Source: Psettodes erumei
Lineage: Eukaryota > Chordata > Actinopteri > Pleuronectiformes > Psettodidae
Length of the DNA stretch: 64,000 bases
Direction of reading: 5' to 3'
Assembly (NCBI GenBank): GCA_016785225.1
Contig: JAFBJZ010000357.1
Span: 2,485,501 to 2,549,500, forward strand
Part shown: piece after piece, positions 25,947 to 38,796 of the stretch
How the letters are laid out: every line of letters starts with the position of its first letter
How positions within the stretch are numbered: position 1 is the first letter of the stretch
The notes under the pieces: generated by a model
The model's input: the letters and a program-made list of their open reading frames with translations, nothing else
What the model was told of the DNA's origin: nothing
The model's database searches: none
Program-made: the position numbers and the translations under genes

Positions 25947-28329
25947 ATGCCAGCGAGTTGCCCACCGTCTATCGCTGCGGGGGTGCGGACGAAACTCCTC
26001 GATAACTCAACCAAAGTTCCGTCTCACCCGAAACTCGACCATTTCGCCGAACTGGAAGAGATGGTGTCCAAGGTAAAGGGGAGAGAAAAGAAAGTCGAGC
26101 GGAGAGCGGAGCTAAAAGTTAGGCTCGCTGTCTGGAGGGGTCCGTGTTAGCTTAAGTAGCTACACTGCTAACTTTACACTGCTACCTGTTGGTCCGTTTT
26201 TCCTAACTTTAGCCCATTCTGTTGCTCATTACTTTTACCCAGGAGGCTTGATGAAGCTACTAGAGGGTTTTATGTGACTTAGACGTTAGTCTGGACCTGA
26301 GGCTAACTTGTTATAAAGTGGGAGCGTTGTTGGGGATGGTGTTAGTTCGTCGCAGCATGGGCCCATCACCACCCGGGCACTTAGTTAAACTTGTTTAGGC
26401 AGTAATTAGCCAGCTCCGATGACAGGCCAGTTACATGTAATAACGGTGGCTTGTGAACAGTCGCCGACGCCAACACGTTGGATCAAATCATTCGTAAACA
26501 AATGAAAGCGGTCAGTAATGAGTTTGCCAGGCTGCGTGTTCCACTCTGTACCCGTGAATTACCGCGAGTAGTATGATGATAGTTTTCTCATTGACTGCAT
26601 GCGTACTGTAAGTCCTGTTGCCTGTTTTCATACTTCATCCCTAACGCAGTACAGTGAAGGGAAGTTACATACATACATCATCAATACTTCTGCCTCGAGT
26701 ACTGTATCAGATCTTGGGCTCGTAGAAATTAATATCAAAGTGAGATGTTTTGGGAAAAACCAACACAAAAGAGGGTCAGCCACATTTAGACATTACTGAC
26801 TGAAGTACCATATACTAAACTTAATGCTGTCTGTATCGCATGACCAAATAAATCAAAACTGCTTGGCTTATCAAAAGTTTTTATGTGTACTCATACACAA
26901 GTGTTTGGTACTCATCATTGTTCAACTAAAATATAAATCTTAGTTGGGCCCGGCTGGGGAAAATCTTTATTTGCCAAATGTAACTTGAATGTGGAAATGG
27001 AAAAGAATAGCATCCTTGTAATTGTTGATCAGTGCACAGAGATTTTGAAAATTAACTGTTGGATATTGTAAAAGTTAAAGACTAATGTTGTGTTGTTGCC
27101 TGTCTACACAGCAATTACTCGGTCTGGACCTAAGGGAGCCAAACAGACCGCTACCATCCCTCAGTCTGGCAATGAGAACACCAGGTTACATCGGTCAGCC
27201 ACGAAGCAACACATCATTTTCCCTCTCCTCTCTCTCCTGCCTCCCGACTGATCCTTCAGAAAGTGTATTTCTGACCTCCAGCCAATGGGGGCAGCAATCA
27301 GAAACCCTCGTGCCCTCCCAGCTGGCCGGTTCCTCCCAGTGGGGAAAGTCGGGCTTCCTTGCCCAGCGCTCTGTCAGCATGGTAGAGACCAGCAGCACCA
27401 CAGCATCAAGTCTAGGCTGGCCCGGGACTGACACGAAGCAATGCCAAAGTGACCTCAGCCCCACCGCACTGGACCCCAGCTCATCCACCTCCTCGTCCTG
27501 CTTTAAGACTCCTCCACGCTATAAGACTGAACTGTGTCGGTCTTTCACAGAGAATGGGTTGTGCAAGTATGGCGGAAAGTGCCAGTTTGCCCACGGGCCG
27601 GAAGAGCTGCGGGATCTTAACAGACATCCAAAATACAAAACGGAGCCGTGTCGCACGTTTCACACCATCGGCTTCTGTCCCTACGGGATCCGCTGCCACT
27701 TTGTCCACAACAGTGAGGAAGAAAAGAAGCACTCCTCATCTCGCTCGCTCTGCGTTACCCAGCAGGCACCTCGCTTATCCCGCATGCACAGACCTCCTCT
27801 TGTCAGACAGAGCTTCAGCTTTGCTGGGTTTCCCTCTGCTCCTCAGGACACCCTTGCTGCTCACGCTCCTCCTGCAGCTGCTTCTTTCGCACCCGCTCCC
27901 TCGGCCTCTCTTCCTTCCTGTGCCGACATCACTGACCTCCTCTCTCATGCCTTCCTGGAGATGGACTCTGCCTTCGAGACCTCCCCTGCCCAACAGTACC
28001 AACCCCCCATGGGCCAGGCCACTGGAGCTGATCGCCGGTCTCCATTCTTGCCTTCCCCAGACTCTGGCTGCTCTCCGTGCTGGCTCTCCCCAACTGGCTC
28101 CCCTCCCCTGAGGCAGAGTCCTAGTGCCACTGGGGCCAGTTCAGGGCCACTGGGCGCACGATCCCTGTCCTACACCTCTCTGTCAGACCAGGACCAGGAT
28201 GGAAGCAGCTCTGCCAGCTCGCTCAGTGGCTCCGAACCCTGCGGCGGTATAAATGAAGGCAACGGCAGGCGTCTGGCAGTATTCAGTCAGCTCTCTGTTC
28301 CTGACGACACTGCTGGGTGCTGCCATTAG
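25947..28329 (+). CDS. zfp36-like: ZFP36/tristetraprolin-family CCCH zinc-finger mRNA-decay protein, paralogue 2
   Basis: This is the second AU-rich-element-binding decay factor in the window, predicted to be intact at 447 residues. Exon 1 is 25947-26072 (42 codons, AAG|gtaaag). Exon 2 starts at 27112 after ctacacag in phase 0 and ends at TAG 28327-28329. Finger 1 has Cys184, Cys193, Cys199 and His203; finger 2 has Cys222, Cys231, Cys237 and His241, with lead-ins RYKTELC and KYKTEPC. RSVSMVE upstream and RQSFSFAGF downstream of the fingers are the family's conserved phosphorylation/14-3-3 sites. The C-terminus carries RRLAVFSQLSV, equivalent to the CNOT1-binding motif. The linker between finger 2 and the tail is Ser/Pro-rich as usual. 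It is a same-strand neighbour of the 3.6 kb gene, with similar structure but a longer exon 1 and different N-terminus, so it is an old rather than recent duplicate. Orthology to zfp36 is likely from linkage to 19q13-type genes but not proven. Confidence 0.95.
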
Positions 28330-30180
28330 GGCTGCAGTGTGCTGGTGCACAAACATCCATTATTATCATACATACATTCAGACACAGACATGCAGACCCT
28401 ACATACATTCACACATCCATGCTCAAGCACACACAATGCTCTTACATTTGACACACATAAATGCACATTCCCCTCTCACACACTGTGCCATTGGACTGAT
28501 ACCTCCGACGTTCTTCGCACCAGTGTGCTGTCAAAGGAAATAAGACTTTAGTGACTGACTCAGAATGCTGACAGAGATTGATTGCGATTAGGTTTTGGTG
28601 GCTGTCTTGTGCGTAAGGGGAAGCCACAGTGAGACGGATGAAAATGTGTGTCGCCGCCAAAACGAGTGCATATCAAGATACAGTAGATGTCTCATAATGC
28701 TCGACGTGTTTGATGCTTTATTCAAGTAGTGCGTTCATGTTGAGATGGCAGATTACGAGTAAGATGTTGTAATCACAGTGTGATTGGCCTGAGCGCCATC
28801 AGTTGTGTAGTCCAACCATTTTATCAGCCAAAGACATGTGTTTGTAGTTCATGTTTAGATTATGGTTGGACAAACACACCATGTGACCTGTGTTTCAGCA
28901 GTGGTTTTTCTATAAACTGTACACAGACTGGTGTTGATGAGCTGGTAAACCCCCCCCCGAGGCCATGTTCAGATCACTGGCCTCGAACCTGAATGTTTTT
29001 AATCAACTGAAGTGCCTGTAGTGTTGTTCATCAGGCCACGTTCGTGTTGGTTTGCTGGGTTTTTAGGAGAGATGCAAGGAGAGGTCTTTTCTAATTTGCT
29101 CTTTTTGTTAGTCGCATAAGCTAATGTGAGTTCAGGTCTCTATGTTAAGATTACAACAAGTGTTGTTCTTCTGCCTCTCCTGCATTGTTGACAAACTGCC
29201 ACCAGTAAAATGCCAAATTACCAAGTTCAACCTGCCTTACTAGAGGAAGAAGAGAGACTCGGTTTGAGCTTCCAACAAAAGCCAAGTGGGCTTGATCATA
29301 CTTTTTCAAATCCCGTGTTTATGACATATGGTTATCTGTGTGACTTGCCAATTGGGGAAACAGGACACAGGGATTTTAGTGGCTTTGTTAATGTGAAGTG
29401 TGCCAGCACAAACAGCCGGCACTGCAGAGAATCAGTGTACACTAAATCAAAGGTGGACAAAAACCTGAAAGAGATGGCATCAGCATTATTTTGCATCTCA
29501 TTTTGGGTCATCTGATATGGTGTGAGCATAGCTTGGCTTTCAAGGCACTAGGCTCAGAAGTCAAGTTTAATCAAGTGAAATGACTACTTCATGAAAGTCC
29601 TGTTTCCTCCCCTGGCAGGTTCCCGGCAACATATGTGGTGCTGATATGTGTTTTAGATTATCTTAAACACAAACATTCCAAGGATTGGGATGAGTACTTC
29701 CCCTCCTTTGTCCACAGAGAACCGCTGTTACATTTGTACATCTCTGTCATTCAGTGTTACTTCTTCCAGTTTTGGCTTTGTACTGTTTATAAATATGAAG
29801 CACAGTCACATACATGCATACTGTGCTCCCAGGTCTGTTGCCTTATTGTGCTAGATCCAGATCCTGCTGTAGGGTTAGTGTATGTATGTTTAGTGTTTTA
29901 GAAATGTTACTTGGCTGTTTTGTGTGTTTATGATGTAGTTTGTTAGAAGAGCAGACACTGTGCTGTTACTTGGTCTATTTAAGATTGCCTTCTCACCAAC
30001 ATGTTTGAGGTCTGTTCAGTGTTCAAGGTGATAATCTGTAGTAAATTAATTTCTCTAATTTATTTTAACGTATTTATAGAGGACTTTGAGTTGTTAATGC
30101 TTGTATCAAGTTTAATATATTTGGGTTTCTTGTGTTTTTTTGTTTTGTAATCAAATAAAGTTTTTTTTGTTTTTGTTTTT
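28330..30180 (+). other. Long 3'UTR of the second ZFP36-family gene
   Basis: About 1.8 kb follows the stop before a clear poly(A) signal, AATAAA at 30154-30159, followed by a T/GT-rich downstream element. AU-rich pentamers occur near the end (ATTTA copies around 30056-30080, including TATTTATAG), so the message may be regulated by ZFP36-family proteins. Open frames in this stretch have no recognisable domains and are treated as non-coding. Confidence 0.65.
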
Positions 30181-32927
30181 TTTAAACTGCCTGTTTTGGT
30201 TCATTGCACATACACCGTTTCAAGGTTTTACTTGAGGTTTGTTGTTGGTTTTTGTTTTGTTTTTTACTTCATCCTGTGGTGAAATCTACACATTCAGAGA
30301 CTTGTTCTGGGAAACCTTGTATTGATGTGCTGATGCAGGAGTTATGATGCATGTGAGGGTTTCCTTTTTAGAATATGCTGTTGTAGTGTATTTGCAACAA
30401 TGGCTGTGCATTTCTGATATTTTAGATGCAAGTTGCAGGAAGGAAGGAAGCAGGAAACCATTGAACCATTACTTACAGTTTTATTCTAGATGAACCTCCG
30501 CCAGGTTTTCAAACTTGACGATAAAACTGATGCACTTGACTCTGAAGTTAATATCTCAGGGGTTTTGACAGGAAGGGGTGTGTTGGATGTAAAAGAAAAA
30601 AACTGATGTTTTGAGCTTTGTGACATTTAAAACACTAGTTGATTTTTTACTGGAGGTGTTCAGGTTTTTTTGTTATTCGTAGGCTAAAACACAGGTGAAG
30701 AAAATCACCACACACTGGACAGCTACACTGAGAAGAAATATTAGTCTTTCCTGTTGTGTGAGCATGTTCCTCTTCAAGTTTCACTACATGTAAGCAAAAC
30801 AGACCCTGAGGACCAGGAAATGGATCATCACGCAGCTGCTCCTGGAAGCCTGGGCTTGAAATCCAATGCTGACGAGTGCTGCACCAGCCAATATCAGTCT
30901 TATCACGTTTTTATACATCAAGGCATTTGCAATTTTTTTTAATGTCTCCCAAATAGAAGTAGGAGGAAACAGTACAAATAATTACTTAAATGCAAACAAG
31001 GTCCGCTGTGGACTAATGTGAGGTTAAAGGGGTTTTTTCGAAACAGTGAAGTGCAGGTACAGGTTTTGTGATTACAAAGTTGGAAATCAAAATTTCAATC
31101 AAGCAGGTTTGACAAGTTGTGTCTGTCCCACTCACTGTGCTGTAGAATAGCAGGATACTGGTGTGTGGGTGTGTGTAGTCATGCCACTAAGATTTCATGT
31201 GGAGATAAGAGGTCTTTTGTTTGGGGTTTAATCTTACCAGTCCTGGGCTCCCACCCACTTCCCTTCTCCCTCGCTCACTTTGTGTTCCTCTCCTTCGCTT
31301 CACTCACATCCCTTCACCGCTGCCAACTCTGCATCTCTGATCTCAGATGCCACATTCAAGGCAAGTTAGTGTTTCCATTCTCATACAAAAAAAATGAGAG
31401 GAGAGGGCTCAAGAGGCTGGTGATGGTTGACCCTCCAGGAATCTCTTACCTGCACACACACACACACACACAAGCTATTATCTTGTCACTGTTAACATGC
31501 GATGGGCTGGCTGTCTGGAAGTGGTTAGTGGCTATGAAGGGGTTAAAGGCGTGTGTGTGTGTGTGAGTGTGTCGCATTGTGTCTGATAGACATTCTCCCA
31601 CACTCTTGCCCTGTGGGACATAGGAAAGGCAGGCAGATGGCTGCATTCAGGTCCACAGTGGGCCAACATGTGGCCCCGAGGGACGGAGTTTGTGTTTGTG
31701 TGTGTGAGACAAGAGAATCTCGCTCTTAACCACGCATGAGCGGAGGAGGGTGAATAGGTAGGTGAGATGGAAAAAGAAGGTAAAAGTGGGGGCAGGAGGA
31801 TAAAAGGGTGTGAGTGAAAAAGAAAAAGAAGCCGTGAGATAAAGGAGAAATGGTGACAATTTGAGAGCATTAACGTAGGCAGTCAGCCTGTGAGATCATG
31901 CATGTTGCTAAATATGGCAACTTGGTCTCAAATGAAATAACTACCTAGTTACATCATACTGCTGATTGATAGCATAAAAAGCAAAAAAGAAATCTTTTGG
32001 ATAACTGTTATTTGGGCATTTGAACATAGAGATGTACAGACATTTTCTACATTGTATCTGATTTTAATTTAATGGCTACTGCCAAAATGTGCAGGATTCA
32101 GCAAAGATTTTTCAATTGCAACTGCTGATTTCCAGCAAACTAAAGTGAAGTGAAGTGAGCTGCTTTCAGGAAACCTAACTCTGCCGGTTTCTCACACTAC
32201 AAAAGACTTCAGCCAGTCTATGTGGACAGCATTGCTGAATTGTCTTTAGTTCCTTGAAGTCATCAGTTTGAGAGAATGAATTCCTGTTTAACTTGTGCAC
32301 CCCCAACACATCCTTTCTTCCCTCAAGTCCCTCCTCCTCCCCCGCCTCCCCCCTCCTTCCCTCCCTCCCTCCATTCACTCTTTGTGAGTGACATTGTGAT
32401 GCAGGGTAGAGGAAGAGGACGGGGAGCGAAGCCATGTTAAAACAGCACAAAACACCTGTTGCTGAACCCTCACCATCATCCCTCAGTTTCACTGTCCCAC
32501 GTCTCCAGACGCCCTCACTTCATATGGTTTGTGGTTTAACGTTTACAGGTAAAAGAAACCTCTCGCACTCCCACTTCTTCTGCTGCTTACTCTCCTCTCC
32601 ACCCCCTCATTTAATAAACTTCTTCTTTTCTACCTTTCATTTCCCTCCAGCCTTCTGTAGAGGTTCTTCATTCTCTCTATCTCATTATCCTCTTGCCCAC
32701 TCTCTCTCCTCCTCCACCAACTTTCTACAATTACAGCCCCTCCCAGGCTTTCTTTCTAATCCCTGCTTCTGATTTTCCCCCTTCTTTGGAGAGAGGCTTT
32801 GGCCTAAGTGTTTAATGAGTTGGAACAAATGGGCAGAATGAGAGGGCTGTAGTCAGGTGCAGGACATTTATGCACCTAAATACAATAATGTTATTTTACA
32901 GCATTCATACAATTGTATAGAAGTTTC

Positions 32928-32967
<40 letters not shown>

Positions 32968-33479
32968 CTTGATCTCACCTATGATGCACTATGCAGATGA
33001 GCAGGGGTAGAGTTGCAGACTGCTTATAACCTGGGATCTTATTTAACTTTTCTTGAACTCTTGAGCTGATTTAAGTGCTCTTGTATTGAGTACCTCTCAA
33101 CTGAATTAAGGACATGACCCACTTCAAGTACTAACCCCAAATTTAAGACAAGTTAACACATTAAAGGGATACCACAGCAATGTAGGATTTGGGATTGAGG
33201 GCTTGCAAATAATAGATAATAGATAATATTTTATCAAGCAAAACAGATGAATCAGAATTTTAATTAATTAATTTTCTTCGACTTTAATGTATAAAATTGG
33301 TGGTGGGGCTCTTTAAGATGCAGTCCAAGTTTATACACATGAAGAGATCTAAATTAGTAGGCTACTGATTCTGACTGTGCCCTGTGTTACAGACAGCCCT
33401 TATTAGCCCTTATTATGTCAATTATTCAGTAAAATACTGAGGCTGGGTTTTTTTCCTTATACGGGAAAATACAACTTCT
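30181..33479. other. Intergenic DNA without a supported gene
   Basis: Nothing coding is recognised. CA/GT tracts are present at about 31455-31473, 31551-31570 and 32935-32966. A pyrimidine-rich zone lies at 32310-32370 and another at 32560-32760; both create open frames by composition only. Confidence 0.5.
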
Positions 33480-34190
33480 GTGTTGTGTCTTACAACAATA
33501 AGCCACAGCATTAAAACTGGTGACAGGTGAGGTGAAAAACAATGATTATCTCATTACAATGGTACCTGTGGGATATAGTATAACAATCTGAGTGACTATG
33601 ATGAGGGCCAAACTGATGGCTCAACGACTTTGTCAGAGCACTTCCAGAACAGCAGGTTTCATGGCGTGTTTCCAGCACGCAGAGGTCTGTACCTTTTTGA
33701 AAAGGTCCAAGGAAGGAGAGCTTGTGAACTGGTGACAGGGTCATGGCCATCCACTGCTTATTGATTCATGTGGGGAGTGAAGGCTAACCTGTATAAAGAT
33801 ACTATAACACTTGAAAACCTTAATGCTGGCTATCATAGAAAACTGAACATAGAACGAAGGCCGGCTGAAGCTGTGTGATGCTCTGGATAGTGTTCTGCTG
33901 GGAAACCTTGGGTCCAGGATTTATGTGGATGTTACTTTGATCCCTTTCAGCAGGATAACGTGATCTGTAACACTGGAAAATGTTGACGAATAGTTTGAGA
34001 ACATGACAAAAAGTTCAAAGTGTTAACTTAACATCTCATCTCAATAAGTCTGATCCATGGAGGCCCCACCTCACAACTTACAGGATATCAAGGATATGAT
34101 GTCAAAATCAGATCCCCTGCAGAGGTCCATGTCTTGACTGGTCAGAGCTGCTTTGGTGGCACAGTAGTGACCTTCACAATGCAAGGTCGG
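33480..34190 (+). mobile_element. Degraded Tc1-like DNA transposon (transposase sense = plus)
   Basis: The text follows, with many substitutions and deletions, a common teleost Tc1-like element. It begins with the terminal region (gacaggtgaggtgaaaaaca), passes through segments corresponding to the transposase N-terminal DNA-binding region (33600-33790), and reaches a segment corresponding to the catalytic half (about 33930-34150, including ccatggaggccccacctc and acaacttacagga). The frame is broken many times and part of the catalytic region is deleted. It cannot encode a transposase. Confidence 0.75.
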
Positions 34191-36489
34191 TGATTTTAAT
34201 GTTGTGTGTGTTGTGACTGCTGTATATACATGTGCAAAGAGTAATGCACATATGTGAAATGTGAAAACAGCAGCATGACAGTTTTACAGGCCCAAGCCTG
34301 AGTGAGAGACACAATGAATGAATAAAGTTGCATGTAAAGACCTTTATTGTGTAAAATGATTACATGGATGGCAGTGAATACTGGAACACAGTCAGGGACA
34401 CTTTATGAAAGCAGAGACAAAAAATAAAAGCAGACTGCACTACAATTTATCAAGTGCAAAAATGTAACCGTAGGTCCATATCAGAACATAACTATAATGA
34501 AAATTCAGAGGGTTAATACCTCAAGTGTAAAACCTTTAACCAAATCTGATGATTGATTTGACTGAACCTGGTAGAGCTCACCATGAATGCTAATACTGAC
34601 TGTGATTTTTGTGAAAATCCAAAAGTTACAGTTCAGCTTGCTGAGAAGAAACTTCGATAAAGATTTCCTAGATTTGCAGTACGGTCATGAACAGCTGCTC
34701 ATGATATGGATCAGGAAATATTAATAACCTAAGCAGTGATGATGGGTGATTGAACATCTGTTGCTAATGTGCTGTGAAATGTGTTGTTATGCAGAGGATG
34801 AGTAAAAATAGAAAAGTTCAGGGCTGTTCTTTACAGTGCCATAAAACGTGAACATGTTTTGAAATTGCGCCATTATCTGGGGTTATTTTTAATAATTAAA
34901 ACACCACGAATGGATTTAAAGAATGTGCACATTTTGTATATGTATCTGAAGAGTCAGTAGAAGCAGCCATGATGACACATTGCTGTACTTGTTACGCAGG
35001 GTGTAGTTTTATTGGCACTGTACAGCCAAGCTTGTTCAACTACGGGCTCTCCTTTCTCCCACCCAAACAGTGAGTGCGCATCAAAAAGATTAACTATATT
35101 TTTACATAACACAGTTGAAGAGACAGTGAGACACCGGAAATAAAAGTGGCAAAATGGTAGATTGGTCGAGCAACAGCTGCAAAACTAATGACAGTGTTGT
35201 ATGGCCCTCTGCTGGCACAGTGAGGCAACTACATCAACTAGAGAAGCAAATCTCCTTCCTTTGTGCTCTTTTCTTGTTCAATGGGCCTAAATGTTGAAGC
35301 AATCTTGCCACAACATTATTTCATTTGGACAATATGTTATGTTGAGAAAGTTAAATAAATATTTAGGGCCCACATTTAAGGAGACTTTTACTCAAAGTAA
35401 GGTGTCATTAACAAGTGTAACCCTGACATCCCTGTAAACTGATTTCAAAGCCTTACAACATGACTCAGTCACATTTGCATCTTGCTGTATCATAGGAAAA
35501 ACTCAATATTATATGTTTACATATAAATGTTTTACAAAAGATAAAATTGTACATCTTGGTACAAAAACTGAGAACCCGTAAACCCAGGTTGAGAAGTCAG
35601 CTCCGAAATGAGACATCGCTGCAGAGAAGCAGAACGATGCTGTCAACACACTTGTTGAAATTGCTGTAGCAATGACTCATTCTGGATTTTAATTTTGCCT
35701 TTAAATGAACAGAAACTGGCGTAACTGCAAACACATGAAACACCCAGCTCCTAAAGGAAATCTGCTGCAAGGCAGAGCAAAGCACCAGGTGCTGGTTACA
35801 GTGAAACAAATGCTGAATAATGAATCTGATGTGTCAGGTGTGTGTGATGTTTTTCAAAGGCTCACAAGCTATTCTTTGGATGGAAGCTAGATGAAATGAT
35901 GTGGCAGTTCATAGGGTGCACATATCTAAAGTGATGTCTTCTGCTGATCATTCTGCATTGAGTTTTTTCTTTCTCATATCAAATGGCTTCTTAGTAAGCA
36001 TTTTGTCCCAGTAAACATTGCAACACATTACAAAGATTATTAAATTACCTTCTCACTAACTATACATTCACATTATTGTATTCACAGCCACTGACAGTCA
36101 TTTTTTTCTTTTCACAGCCAGGGCAAGTGGGTTCCATCAGAGCCAAGGCTCCACTTATTTACTTAGAACTAAAGTTGAAAACACCATACACTATTTAGCT
36201 CAAATGGGAAAGGACCACCATCAAAACCAAGATGCAAAAGGGAGGAAAACAAATCTTGATCTGTATCAGAGTACCACAAAGAGATGGTAAGCTCTGGCTG
36301 ACCCGGTTAGCCCCGTTCGGGGGTACCAGCAGAACCTGGCTAGTCCTGTTTGATCCAGCTGTGGTAATCAGGGTGGCGTTTGATTCCCTCTGGGGTTGAA
36401 CTGCTTGGTGGGAGGATACAAAACTGCTATCCTCTCTTTTTCCCCTCAGGGTCCTGTTTATCAGCACCAGGGTAGCACAGAGGTTCAGA
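34191..36489. other. Intergenic DNA and probable 3'UTR of the TRAPPC6 gene
   Basis: The right-hand few hundred bases are downstream of the minus-strand TRAPPC6 stop codon at 36490 and so probably include its 3'UTR. I did not find a canonical poly(A) signal close by. The 90-codon minus frame at 36195-36467 falls in this UTR and has no recognisable domain. The rest shows nothing I can name. Confidence 0.45.
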
Positions 36490-37918
36490 TCACAACTTCT
36501 GGATCACCACCTGGAACTTACCTGGCAAGACAAAATGACGGAGGTGAGAGGTGAACCATTTTTTTGTACCTTAACGGAGATATCCACTTTTTTTTTTTTT
36601 TTTTTTAAAAAGTATCTTGCTCAAGGATACCTCACATGAGCAAAACCGGTTTTGCTGTGTTTGGTAGCCAGTGAACATGTTGTGTCACTTCACTTGTTCA
36701 GAGAGCAATGTGAATCATGGATTGGCATGATAGTACTGAGAGTACTTACAGGATGGCATGACAGAGACCTCAGCTGTCACCACACTGTCCAAACCCAAGT
36801 TAGACAGAGCTCCTCTCACCATGCCACATGAAAAAGCCAGGTACTGAGAAGAACACACACACACACACACACAGCCTCAGCTCCCATGACTGAACCAGAT
36901 TTCTTTGGCAGAACTGAAACAACACAGCAGTTAAGTGTCTACTTCTGATTTGACAGCTGATCCCCTGATGACACCAGCAGAACTGTCTATTCACATGTGC
37001 TTGTGGGAAAGAGACAGAACAGTGTATACAGACCTTAGGAGCCTGATCCAGGTACTGTTTTCCACTGGAGAGCTGAGTCAGCAGAGCAAACTTGTTGTCC
37101 TGAAGAACATAGGTACCCTGTGGGGAAAAATATACAGAGGTATAGTAGCAACACTGGTTACACACGGCAAGAGACAAATGTTAACAGACATCCCTGTGGA
37201 ATTTTTAAATTATCTCTATTAGCACTGGCTTTGCAAACAATTTACGAAGATGCCCTTGAAGGAAAAATTGTAGATTAGCAACAGTAATCACACACACTCA
37301 ACCAAAAGTCTGGTGTGCCTCACAAAAAGTCTTGTATTGTTGGCAGCCGTCCACATATTATCTCTTTACACTTTCCTTTTACCTGATGGTTTGTTCGGAG
37401 GTTGTCAACCTGCCTCCTGAACACTTTTGTCCAGAAGTCTTTACAGATGAACTTCATTATATCCAACTCATCCTTAAAGCTGGGAGAGTCCCTGGTCAAC
37501 CTGGCCAGAGGATGCATAAACATGATTCACTGCACGTCACATGGCATCTACAGTTGTACATGGAGCATAGCTGTGCTCATCTACCTCTCAATGAGTCCTT
37601 GTCCCACCCTGAAGCCCATGCCTTCGAGGACAGACACACAGACTGCTCTGTCCTGAAGAGAAGCAACTCAACTTATTAATTTATTCAATGGACAAGAACG
37701 AGGTTTATATGTGTGTTGGTGTGGTGTGTCCGGAGGATAATTGTATTGTGCACAACATTGTAAGTTCTTCCTGCATATTATGTGTGATTATGTTGATCGA
37801 CTCGTGTCTTCATTGAACACACCTTGTTATCCAGCTCTCCTTTACTGGACTGCTGCTCCTTGTAAATGTGGGACACGATCTCCATATGGAGAAATTCAAA
37901 CAGAGCCTCGTCGGTCAT
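36490..37918 (-). CDS. trappc6a: TRAPP complex subunit 6 (TRAPPC6A/6B-type), six exons
   Basis: TRAPPC6 is a core subunit of the TRAPP tethering/Rab1-GEF complexes acting between ER and Golgi. Coding exons, in gene order, are 37823-37918, 37585-37652, 37383-37500, 37034-37117, 36750-36843 and 36490-36521. Every boundary has AG/GT sites and phases that join into one 163-residue frame; the human proteins are about 159 residues. Recognisable blocks are MTDEALFEFLHMEIV at the N-terminus, EGMGFRVGQGLIER, FKDELDIMKFICKDFW, LRTNHQGTYVLQDNKF and the C-terminal CKFQVVIQKL. These match the Bet3/TRAPP fold family throughout. It lies head to head with bloc1s3, as human TRAPPC6A does, which favours the 6A locus, although several residues look 6B-like and fish databases may use trappc6bl. 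Nothing is missing or truncated. Confidence 0.93.
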
Positions 37919-38796
37919 TCCTGACAAACACACAAACGCGTTACACAACATTATACAGCCCGACAAAATCTAACTAACTAGGCTGGAGTGTTTTATTTAA
38001 CCCAGTTAGCTGCTAGCTTCAACACAACATCATATGTAAACGTGAAAACCCTTTTCCATAGTTTAGAGTTAGCTACATAGGTAGCACCAGAAAGCTAACG
38101 TTGTCTGCTAGCATCAATGTGCGGAACGTAATAACTCTTTTTTATTTCCGGTACTGGCATATTAGAGAAAATATGTAAAAGCAACGCATCTGTGTCATAC
38201 ATACAGCAAAACTAAATTAATCAAAGATAATGGACAACTAAATGTACTGTACCTGTCAAATTATTGTAGGCTACACGAAGTAAATACGACCCTGCCTTAC
38301 GGTGTGCTCGATATTAATACTAGGACCTACTCTGAATTCACGTGGGTGGTGTTAGCAGAAGTTGGCCTCTAAATAACGTGCGAAAGAAAATCAAACGGTG
38401 GCGACGGACAATATTGCCGACGACATCGACAAGGGCAGTGTTGTTCTTAATCGGAGGGGGGGCAACAAACCCCGTCCAATAGTGGCATGCTGAAACGCAT
38501 TTAAAAGGATGTCAAAATCGGCATACGCCGGCTTTTATTACAAGCAGCTATAGAATAAAAGCTGTAGCATGTCGTCCAATCCTTGTATAACACGTCACTT
38601 ATCACGTGATGATGGAAAACGACTATTTCCTCACTGTTGCTCATGTGATTTGTGTTTGTGATTTCACAGACAAGGTTTGTCATATTTTTGAATTATTTCA
38701 GTGCATGTGGTGCTATTAAGCGTTAAGCTAACATTACAATATAGTTTTGTGTTAGTTTAGGCAAACCTTGTATTTCGTTTGCGTTGGTGTGCAGTC
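37919..38796. promoter_or_regulatory. Shared intergenic promoter region of trappc6 and bloc1s3, with TCACGTGA site
   Basis: The two start codons are 878 bases apart and the genes diverge, so both promoters must lie here. TCACGTGA at 38602-38609 is a palindromic E-box matching the core of the CLEAR element used by TFEB/MITF-type factors. ACGTCA at about 38592-38597 is CRE-like. No TATA box is placed convincingly for either gene. Local CpG content rises near 38390-38440. Whether the promoter is functionally bidirectional is an inference from geometry. Confidence 0.55.

Noticed and set aside
27449..28111. 220-codon frame inside exon 2 of the second ZFP36-family gene
   Set aside because: Shadow frame of a Ser/Pro-rich coding exon; carries no recognisable domain.
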